A stretch of 18,588 nucleotides of DNA from DATFWC01 sp045801465 (GTDB lineage Bacteria; Pseudomonadota; Alphaproteobacteria; Rhizobiales; Xanthobacteraceae), in the NCBI GenBank assembly GCA_045801465.1, contig JBJMSU010000127.1, positions 1 through 18,588 of the forward strand, given 5' to 3'. Position 1 is the stretch's first letter, and the number at the start of each line of letters is the position of its first letter. Positions 12,760 through 18,588 of this stretch are shown here, in pieces. Below the pieces are notes generated by a model, which saw nothing but the letters and a program-made list of their open reading frames with translations, ran no database searches and was not told where the DNA came from. The translations under genes and the position numbers were made by a program.

Positions 12760-14127
12760 ATGACGTCATTTTCCTTGCGGTGGTCCCTTCCACTCGTCGC
12801 TGCCGCTGCCGCTCTCATCAGTTGCGATCGTGCGCTCGCACAGCAGCAGCGGATCAAGCAAGCGGCACCCGCCGCTCAATCCAGACTTGATCCCGCCGTG
12901 CGCAACAATGTCGAGCGCATGCTGGCCGAGGGAATGCAGATCTTCCGTTACGACACGTTTGGGAGTGAGGATTTCTGGGGTGGACAGGTCAAGCTGCACC
13001 AAGCGATCCAAGGCGGGAAGTTCGGCGGAGCGGGATCGGGGGTGAGCCCGAAGCAGGCGCTCGAACTCGGTCTGAAAGTCGACATGGAGGCGGTGCCGAA
13101 GAACGTCGCGACTGCCATCAAGGCCGGCAGGGTCGATCTTAACGATCCCGCCAACACGCTGCTGCTGCTCAAGGCCAACGCCGTGGTGGGCGTCACCGGA
13201 TTCTTCAATGAAGACGGCAAGTCGCTCAAATCCGTCGGCATCCAGTGCGCGCTATGCCATTCCACCGTCGACAATGCCTTCATGCCAGGCATCGGGCGCC
13301 GTCTTGACGGGTGGCCCAATCGCGATCTGGACATCGGCGCCATCGTCGCCGCGGCGCCGGACTTGAGCGCCTTCGTCAAGATGCTCGAAGTCGACGAGGC
13401 AACCGTGAAGAAGGTTCTCACCAGCTGGGGACCGGGCAAGTTCGACGCCGCGCTGAACCTGGACGGCAAGGCGTTCCGGCCTGACGGCAAGCCGGCCGCC
13501 ACCCTCAACCCTCCCGCCTTCGGCCTTGCCGGCGTCAACAACCACACCTGGACCGGAGCATGGGGCACGGTCACGTATTGGAACGCCTATGTCGGCAATC
13601 TCGAAATGCACGGGAAAGGCAGATTCTATGATCCGCGCCTCGATAATGCGGAGAAATATCCAGTCGCGGCGCGCACCAGGCAGGGCCACAAGGATGACGG
13701 CGAAGACCGCATCACGGCGAAGCTGCCGGCGCTGCATTTTTACCAGCTGTCGCTGCCTGTTCCCAAAGCGCCGCCCGGTGCATTCGATGCCGCGGCAGCG
13801 GCGCGCGGCGAGAAGCTGTTCGCCGGAAAGGCAAGATGCGCCAGCTGCCACGTGCCGCCGCTGTTTACCGAACCGGGCTGGAACCTGCACAAGGCGGACG
13901 AGATCGGGATTGACGATTTCCAAGCGAAGCGTTCGCCTGACGAGACATATCGCACGGCGCCCCTGCGGGCATTGTGGGACACGAAGCAGATCCACAAAGG
14001 CGGCTTCTATCACGACGGCCGCTTCGCAACCGTGACGGACGTGGTCGGTCACTACAACGACCACTTCGGGCTTGGTCTCATGGACGGTGAGAAACGCGAT
14101 CTGATCGAATATTTGAAGTCGTTATAG
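12760..14127 (+). CDS. Di-haem cytochrome c peroxidase-like protein
   Basis: 455 residues from ATG at 12760, which has GGAGGAG 5 nt upstream; the frame is open back to 12625 but without start signals. An N-terminal signal peptide (WSLPLVAAAAALISCDRALA) sends it to the periplasm. Two haem c sites are present: CALCH (163-167) and CASCH (360-364). The C-terminal half, with YRTAPLRALWD, GGFYHDGRFATVTDVVGHYN and EKRDLIEYLKSL, is characteristic of bacterial CCP/MauG-type di-haem proteins. The N-terminal half is longer and less standard than classical CcpA, so a peroxidase activity is an inference; it could be another di-haem redox protein. It is followed after 96 nt by a DUF2231 gene and preceded by a divergent ECF sigma gene with a promoter-like site, suggesting a stress-controlled unit. 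Confidence 0.88.
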   Translation: MTSFSLRWSLPLVAAAAALISCDRALAQQQRIKQAAPAAQSRLDPAVRNNVERMLAEGMQIFRYDTFGSEDFWGGQVKLHQAIQGGKFGGAGSGVSPKQALELGLKVDMEAVPKNVATAIKAGRVDLNDPANTLLLLKANAVVGVTGFFNEDGKSLKSVGIQCALCHSTVDNAFMPGIGRRLDGWPNRDLDIGAIVAAAPDLSAFVKMLEVDEATVKKVLTSWGPGKFDAALNLDGKAFRPDGKPAATLNPPAFGLAGVNNHTWTGAWGTVTYWNAYVGNLEMHGKGRFYDPRLDNAEKYPVAARTRQGHKDDGEDRITAKLPALHFYQLSLPVPKAPPGAFDAAAAARGEKLFAGKARCASCHVPPLFTEPGWNLHKADEIGIDDFQAKRSPDETYRTAPLRALWDTKQIHKGGFYHDGRFATVTDVVGHYNDHFGLGLMDGEKRDLIEYLKSL

Positions 14128-14223
14128 CGTTGCAATGAATGCGCAGACGAAACGCGCCGCGCCGCGCTGGCGACGCGTTCGGTGACAGGTCTTGCATCGG
14201 AGATTAGCCAAGGAGGCAACGCC

Positions 14224-14688
14224 ATGAACGGGAGCAACCCGAAGAGCACAGCCAGCATTGCTGGCCACCCGATCCACCCGATGTTGATTCCATTTCCGGT
14301 CGTGTTTCTTGTCACGGCATTTGTGACAGACCTCGTTTTCTGGTCGACCGGTTACGAGATGTGGGCAACCGCCTCGGTATGGTTGCTCGGGGCCGGCATT
14401 ATCATGGCGCTCGTCGCAGCTCTTTTCGGTTTTACCGATTTTTTCGCTGACGCCCGTATTCGCAACATCAGCGACGCCTGGCAGCACATGATCGGCAATC
14501 TCATTGCCGTCGTGCTCGCGCTGATCAACTGGTACCTCCGGTACAAGTCCGGTGCCGCCGCCGGCGTGTTCCCGTGGGGAATTTGGATTTCTCTCATCAC
14601 CGTCCTGCTGCTGTTGTTCAACGGCTGGAAAGGATGGGAAATGGTCTATCGCTATCACGTCGGAGTAGCGGATAGCACGCGACAATAA
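14224..14688 (+). CDS. DUF2231 family membrane protein
   Basis: 154 residues. ATG at 14224 has AGGAGG 7 nt upstream. The N-terminal motif GHPIHPMLIPFPVVFLVTAF is the hallmark of DUF2231. Four membrane segments are visible: about 24-42, 54-75, 92-110 and 118-138. Conserved Asp/Trp residues (FVTDLVFW) and FTDFFADARIRN lie between the segments. The family is linked to redox proteins and cytochromes but has no proven activity. It follows the di-haem cytochrome gene after 96 nt on the same strand, so the two probably work together at the inner membrane. Confidence 0.9.
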   Translation: MNGSNPKSTASIAGHPIHPMLIPFPVVFLVTAFVTDLVFWSTGYEMWATASVWLLGAGIIMALVAALFGFTDFFADARIRNISDAWQHMIGNLIAVVLALINWYLRYKSGAAAGVFPWGIWISLITVLLLLFNGWKGWEMVYRYHVGVADSTRQ

Positions 14689-14725
14689 CGTGTTTCGCGA
14701 CACGGCCGCATTCACGCGCTACGCA

Positions 14726-14799
14726 CTCTTGGACTGTATGACCTCTTGGACTATGAGTGGCATCGGCGCTCCAGATTCTCCTGGTGCGAGTTCCACGGA
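14726..14799. repeat. Interspersed repeat (CCAGATTC..CTGGTGC type), copy 2
   Basis: Same order of blocks as 11675-11741. It opens with CTCTTGGACT twice at a 17-nt period (14726 and 14743), then GAGTGGC, GCGCTCCAGATTC, CTGGTGC and TTCCACGGA. It ends only 7 nt before the GTG proposed as start of the MFS gene, so it bounds that gene on the 5' side and may carry its ribosome binding site. Confidence 0.65.
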
Positions 14800-14805
14800 A
14801 CCCCG

Positions 14806-16065
14806 GTGTCCACGCTTCCTGAAAATGCTCCCGTTGCGACCGTCGCGGCATCGATCGATCGCTCGGCCGACGCGCCGGGATCGAAGCGGGACGAGCGCCG
14901 CGCGCTCGGCGTCGCCTGCGGGGCGCATGCGCTGCACGATGGCTACACCGACCTGATCTGGGTCGCCTTGCCGATCTGGCAGGCCGAGTTCGCGCTGAGC
15001 TACGCGGCGACCGGTTTCCTGCGCACGATGTTCAGCGGCACCATGGCGATGTTCCAAATCCCAGCCTCGGCCTTGGCCGAGCGATTCGGCGGCGCGACCG
15101 TGCTCGCCGTCGGCACCGCGCTTGCCGGCCTGTGCTATGCGCTCGCTGGCGTGAGCGCTGGATTTGCTCTGCTCGTGGCGGCGTTGCTGCTCGGCGGGGT
15201 GGGGGCCGCGACCCAGCATCCGCTCGCGTCCGCGCTGGTGGCGCGCGCATTTGCCGGGCCGCGCGCGATCACGGCGCTTGGCACCTATAACTTCGCCGGC
15301 GACATCGGCAAGATGGCGCTGCCGGCGGCGGCGACGGCGCTGCTCCTGATCATGCCATGGCGACCCGCCTACGGGCTGCTCGGGCTCATCGGCATTGCCG
15401 CCGGGTTCGCCGTCTTCGTGCTGACGCCGCGCTTTGCATCGGAGCGTTCGGCCGACGATCATCATGCGGCGCCGGCGACAGACACCGCCGCGCGCCGCGC
15501 ACGCTTCGAGTCCGGATATTTTCTGCTGCTCGCCATCGCGGCGATCGACAGCGCCACGCGCGCAGGCTTCCTGGTGTTTCTTCCCTTCCTGCTGATCGCC
15601 AAGGACGCAAGCGTGACCACGGCGGGCTTCGCGTTGACGCTGGTCTTCGTCGGTGGCGCCGCCGGCAAGCTCAGCTGCGCATGGATCAGCGCGCGCTTCG
15701 GCGTCATCGGCACGATCTGCATCACCGAGGGCCTGACCGCCTGCGGCATGGTCGCCGTCCTGCTTCTGCCGCTCGAAGCCGCGCTGCTGCTGTTGCCGTT
15801 TTTCGGCATCGTGCTCAACGGCACGTCAAGCGCAACCTACGGCTCGGTGCCGCAGTTTGCGCCGGCAGCCGAGCGCAACCGCGCCTTTAGCTGGTTCTAT
15901 ACCGGGACCCTCGGCGCCGGCGCGCTGGCGCCGACCGCGTCCGGATTGGCCGGCGATTTTGTCGGCATACCGACCGCCGTCACAATTATGGCAGCGATCG
16001 TGCTGCTGACGCTGCCGCTCGCCTGGAGCTTGCGAGCGGCCCTCAAGCGGGCGCTTGCCGCGTGA
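14806..16065 (+). CDS. MFS transporter, fosmidomycin-resistance (Fsr)-like
   Basis: About 419 residues from GTG at 14806, chosen because the sequence before it is the interspersed repeat; a TTG at 14746 in the same frame would add 20 residues made of repeat DNA. After a soluble N-terminus, the first helix starts at LGVACGAHALHDGYTDLIWV, the pattern of FSR-family major facilitators (a His and an Asp at the start of helix 1). The loop motif GIGS/QHP type appears as GGVGAATQHPLASALVARAF, followed by GTYNFAGDIGKMALP. About 12 hydrophobic segments run to residue 415, with a central polar loop rich in His/Ala (about 205-230). Probably an inner-membrane drug or metabolite exporter; the substrate is unknown. 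It is not clearly in an operon. Confidence 0.85.
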   Translation: MSTLPENAPVATVAASIDRSADAPGSKRDERRALGVACGAHALHDGYTDLIWVALPIWQAEFALSYAATGFLRTMFSGTMAMFQIPASALAERFGGATVLAVGTALAGLCYALAGVSAGFALLVAALLLGGVGAATQHPLASALVARAFAGPRAITALGTYNFAGDIGKMALPAAATALLLIMPWRPAYGLLGLIGIAAGFAVFVLTPRFASERSADDHHAAPATDTAARRARFESGYFLLLAIAAIDSATRAGFLVFLPFLLIAKDASVTTAGFALTLVFVGGAAGKLSCAWISARFGVIGTICITEGLTACGMVAVLLLPLEAALLLLPFFGIVLNGTSSATYGSVPQFAPAAERNRAFSWFYTGTLGAGALAPTASGLAGDFVGIPTAVTIMAAIVLLTLPLAWSLRAALKRALAA

Positions 16066-16235
16066 GCATCGCGATCAAAGAAAACGCTCAACGGGGACAT
16101 TGCTGATTTTATAATCATCGGTCGCATTCACAAAACCAATCGCCGTCTCATGCGTATATGTCCTGAGGCTTCCCTCATCTGCTGAATCGCCTATGTCTAT
16201 GAGGAAAGTCGGGACACTAACATGCCGAGGTTCAG

Positions 16236-16628
16236 ATGATTTTGCAGTCCAGTATGTCCACGCGCCGCGCCCTTCTTGCTCTCCTCGTCGCAGCCGCCCC
16301 GCTTGTCGCGGTTCCGCTTCCGGCGGCTGCGCAGGCCGCCTTCAACGGCACGTGGAGCGTGCTCATCATCACCGACGATGGTCCGTGCGATCGTGCCTAT
16401 CGCTATCCGGTGCGCGTTGCCAACGGGCAGGTGTCCTATGCCGGCCAGGCCGACTTCGACGTGTTCGGCCGTGTGGCGCGCAATGGCGCCGTGCGCGTGA
16501 CGGTGAGCCGGGGCAGCCAACGCGCCAGCGGGTCCGGGCGCCTCGGCGACGGTTGGGGTACCGGTACGTGGCGTGGCGTAGGCGACGGCGTGTGTTCCGG
16601 CCGCTGGACCGCGGAGAAGCGCGGCTAG
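16236..16628 (+). CDS. Small exported protein of unknown function
   Basis: 130 residues. ATG at 16236 has GAGG 5 nt upstream; ATG at 16254 is an alternative six codons in. A signal peptide (RRALLALLVAAAPLVAVPLPAAAQA) ends near Ala34. The mature part is about 95 residues, rich in Gly, Arg and Val, with FNGTWSVLIITDDGPCDRAY, VSRGSQRASGSGRL and GVCSGRWTAEKRG; it looks like a small beta-barrel or sandwich. Two cysteines, Cys51 and Cys120, probably form a disulfide in the periplasm. I recall similar uncharacterised proteins in Hyphomicrobiales. The TAG stop (16626-16628) is inside the CTAG end of palindrome unit IV, so the element begins exactly at the gene end. Confidence 0.78.
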   Translation: MILQSSMSTRRALLALLVAAAPLVAVPLPAAAQAAFNGTWSVLIITDDGPCDRAYRYPVRVANGQVSYAGQADFDVFGRVARNGAVRVTVSRGSQRASGSGRLGDGWGTGTWRGVGDGVCSGRWTAEKRG

Positions 16629-16792
16629 TGCCCCGCTTCCGAAGTTCGTGATACATGGCAGCACCCCTCTGACACGAACTTCGGAAGCAAAGGGGCACTA
16701 GCAAGTCTCTGTTTCTAGTGCCGCTTTTCGATTTGAAGTTCCTGTACGAATTTGCGGCAGGCGCTGTAGGAACTTCAAATCGGCGGCACTGG
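16625..16792. repeat. Paired-palindrome unit IV, orientation A then B
   Basis: A element 16625-16701: CTAGTGCCCCGCTTCCGAAG-TTCGTG pairs with CACGAACTTCGGAAGC-aaa-GGGGCACTAG; the loop reads ATACATGGCAGCACCCCTCT-GA. Spacer 16702-16714 (caagtctctgttt). B element 16715-16792: CTAGTGCCGC-tttt-CGATTTGAAGTTCCT pairs with AGGAACTTCAAATCG-GCGGCACT, with the right CTAG mutated to CTGG. Same orientation as unit III, about 13 kb away. Its arms are nearly identical to those of III and its loops differ at several positions. Confidence 0.93.
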
Positions 16793-16953
16793 ATTGCGGC
16801 TGGATTAGATTACAGTCCGGTCTGGGCGAGCTGAAACTTCAAGGTCGACCGTGATCATCATTGCACGTCGGCCATGCGCACCCCCTGTTCCGGTAGCGGT
16901 CGGGTGAATGCTAAGGATGGGCGGCTTTGCTCGTCCTCACGTTTCGCACCCCC

Positions 16954-18588
16954 ATGCAGAACAAGCCCATCTACGAAGCCCTGGCCGAAGCCTTCGCGGC
17001 GGAGGGCGTCGACACCCATTTCACCCTGATGGGGGACGGCAACATGCATTGGGCCGCCGCCATGAAGAACCTCGACGGCATGGCCACCTTCGCGGTGCGC
17101 CACGAGCACTGCGCCTGCGCGATGGCCATGGGCTATCACCTGGCGACCGGCAAGGTCGGCGTCGCCTCCGTCACCTGCGGGCCCGGCTTCACCCAGATCG
17201 CGACGGCGCTGACGGTGGCGTCGCGCGGACGCATCCCGCTCGTCGTCTTCGCCGGCGAAGCGCCGATCAATGCCCGCTGGTACAATCAGGCCTTCGACCA
17301 GCCGCCGCTCGCCGCCGCCACCGGCGCCCATTACATCTCGGCGCACAGCCCGCAGCGCATGTATCAACACGTGCGCGAGGCGTTCTACGTCGCGCGCCAC
17401 GAGCGCAAGCCGGTCGTGCTCGGCGTGCCCTACGATCTGCAGAAGCAGCCGCTGCCGAATCTCGGCGACTACCAGCCGTCATCCACGGTGCTGCCGCACG
17501 TCGAGCCCATGCCGCCCAGCCCGCGCCAGGTGGATGAACTGGTGGACAAGCTAACGCGCGCGCAGTGTCCGATCGTTCTTGCCGGGCGCGGCGTCATGCG
17601 GTCCGGCGCGCAGAAGGAGGTCGAGGAACTGGCCGAGCGGTCGGGCGCATTGCTGGCGACCACGCTGCTGGCGCGCGGCATGTTCGACCATAATCCGTTC
17701 TCGCTCGGGATCGCCGGCGGCTTTGCCCGCGATATCGCCGTCGAGGTGGGGGCGCGAGCCGATCTCGTCGTCGCCATCGGGACGAGCCTCAACTACTACA
17801 CCGTCGATGGCGGCAACATGTTCCCGAAGGCGGAGGTGGCGCAGATCGACGTCGAGCCGCTCGGCCTGCGCAACGGCCTCAAGGCCGCCGACCTCTATCT
17901 GCGCGCCGATGCCAAACTAGCCGTCGTCGAGGTGCTGAAGAAATTGCGCGCGGGCGGCGCTGCCCGCATCCGCTCGGACGAGCTCGCGCGGCGGATCAGA
18001 GAGGAGCCGGCCGACGGCGCCGAGTTTTCAATCGAGCCGGGCTTGCTCGACCCGCGCCGCGCGATCGAGGCGCTCGATCGCGTGCTCCCCAAGGATTACG
18101 ACTCGGTCAGCGGCTCCGGCCACCAGTCCTATTTCCACTCGGTGATGCGCGGACGCAAGCCGGAGAACTATCATGCCATCCGCGAATTCGGCGCCATCGG
18201 CAACGGCATCTCGCTGGCGATCGGCGTGGCGGCGGCCAAGCGCAACGGCAAAGTGGTCCTGTTCGACGGCGACGGCAGCTTCCAGATGCACATCCAGGAG
18301 CTCGAAACGGTCAAGCGCCATGGCTTGAAGCTCCTGTTCTGCATCCTCAACGACGGCGCCTACGGCTCGGAGATCCACAAACTGCGCGCCGACGGCGTCG
18401 ACGCCAGCGGCACCATGTTCGGGCGCACCGATCTCGCCGCGATCGCCAAAGGGTTTGGCCTGCGCGGCGCCAACGTCACCGACGTCGCGCAATGTCAGCC
18501 GCTGTTCGACGCCTATGCGGCGCAGGACACGGCCGAGGTGTGGAACATCCACGTGTCCGATCGGGTGGTGAGCCCGAGCACGCGGCGC
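16954..18588 (+). CDS. Thiamine-diphosphate-dependent enzyme, acetolactate synthase large-subunit-like (runs off right edge)
   Basis: 545 codons are present and the frame is still open at the right edge. ATG at 16954 gives MQNKPIYEALAEAFAAEGVD, the usual start of the family; it has no ribosome binding site, and an in-frame TTG at 16927 with AAGGA about 9 nt upstream is an alternative. The N-terminal PYR domain has the catalytic Glu51 in AVRHEHCACAMAMGY and SVTCGPGFTQIATAL; the central domain (about 200-330) has IVLAGRGVMRSGA and VVAIGTSLNYYTV; the C-terminal PP domain has the ThDP/Mg motif GDGSFQMHIQELETV (from about residue 439), ending in NDGAYG. The FAD-binding features of true AHAS are not clear, so it is better called an acetolactate-synthase-like decarboxylase or lyase of unknown substrate. 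Confidence 0.92.
   Translation, partial: MQNKPIYEALAEAFAAEGVDTHFTLMGDGNMHWAAAMKNLDGMATFAVRHEHCACAMAMGYHLATGKVGVASVTCGPGFTQIATALTVASRGRIPLVVFAGEAPINARWYNQAFDQPPLAAATGAHYISAHSPQRMYQHVREAFYVARHERKPVVLGVPYDLQKQPLPNLGDYQPSSTVLPHVEPMPPSPRQVDELVDKLTRAQCPIVLAGRGVMRSGAQKEVEELAERSGALLATTLLARGMFDHNPFSLGIAGGFARDIAVEVGARADLVVAIGTSLNYYTVDGGNMFPKAEVAQIDVEPLGLRNGLKAADLYLRADAKLAVVEVLKKLRAGGAARIRSDELARRIREEPADGAEFSIEPGLLDPRRAIEALDRVLPKDYDSVSGSGHQSYFHSVMRGRKPENYHAIREFGAIGNGISLAIGVAAAKRNGKVVLFDGDGSFQMHIQELETVKRHGLKLLFCILNDGAYGSEIHKLRADGVDASGTMFGRTDLAAIAKGFGLRGANVTDVAQCQPLFDAYAAQDTAEVWNIHVSDRVVSPSTRR

Noticed and set aside
16100..16115. TATAAT at 16110-16115 as a strong promoter for the gene at 16236
   Set aside because: A good -10 match, but the region 17 nt upstream (CTCAAC) is not a recognisable -35, so I do not list it as a feature.
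16858..17400. Minus-strand open frame opposite the start of the ThDP enzyme
   Set aside because: Shadow frame; the plus strand encodes an unmistakable ThDP-enzyme PYR domain.
1..18588. CRISPR array
   Set aside because: The repeated units are few, widely spaced, self-complementary and not arranged with regular spacers.

Overview
The window is GC-rich chromosomal DNA of an alphaproteobacterium, most likely of the order Hyphomicrobiales (Bradyrhizobiaceae/Xanthobacteraceae-like). I infer this from the protein sequences (Prs, MidA, PgeF, L25 with a C-terminal CTC domain), from the neighbourhoods lgt-midA-pgeF and rplY-pth-ychF, and from short palindromes of a type common in that order (for example the CCGGGCTTGTCCCGG element). 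No rRNA, tRNA, CRISPR array, transposase or phage gene is visible.

Layout. Positions 1-4433 are on the minus strand and read, in transcription order, lgt, midA (SAM-dependent methyltransferase), pgeF, a signal-bearing protein of unknown function, and the 5' part of prs. Divergent from lgt, on the plus strand, come a UbiK-type accessory factor, rplY (ribosomal L25, with its own promoter and a terminator-like hairpin in the leader), pth and ychF, followed by two tandem MaoC-type hydratase paralogues. Positions 8821-12530 are a looser accessory stretch: a secreted outer-membrane beta-barrel-like protein, an 88-residue coiled-coil/beta protein, and a lone HlyC-type toxin-activating acyltransferase with no RTX toxin in view. 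Next is an ECF sigma factor (minus) facing away from a plus-strand pair made of a di-haem cytochrome c peroxidase-like protein and a DUF2231 membrane protein. Then come a fosmidomycin-resistance-like MFS transporter, a small exported protein, and a thiamine-diphosphate enzyme cut off by the right edge.

The most unusual structure is a family of paired long palindromes. Each unit is about 166-168 bp and consists of two related inverted repeats of about 77 bp (called A and B here), each bounded by CTAG and separated by a 13-nt spacer of similar sequence. Full units lie at 2176-2341, 3455-3620 and 16625-16792; a fourth at 466-570 has an A element but only a 13-nt collapsed remnant of B. Two oppositely oriented units sit in the two junctions around midA. 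The element supplies the stop codon of two genes and the last residues and stop codon of Lgt. The CTAG ends suggest insertion with TA target duplication, as in IS630/Tc1-type MITEs, but no cognate transposase is present.

Other signals worth following are the orphan HlyC homologue, in which the residue equivalent to the HlyC catalytic Asp is Glu, and its small upstream neighbour; a GGAAACA/TCTAA promoter candidate with palindromes between the ECF sigma gene and the cytochrome gene; and two further pairs of decayed interspersed repeats in the accessory stretch.
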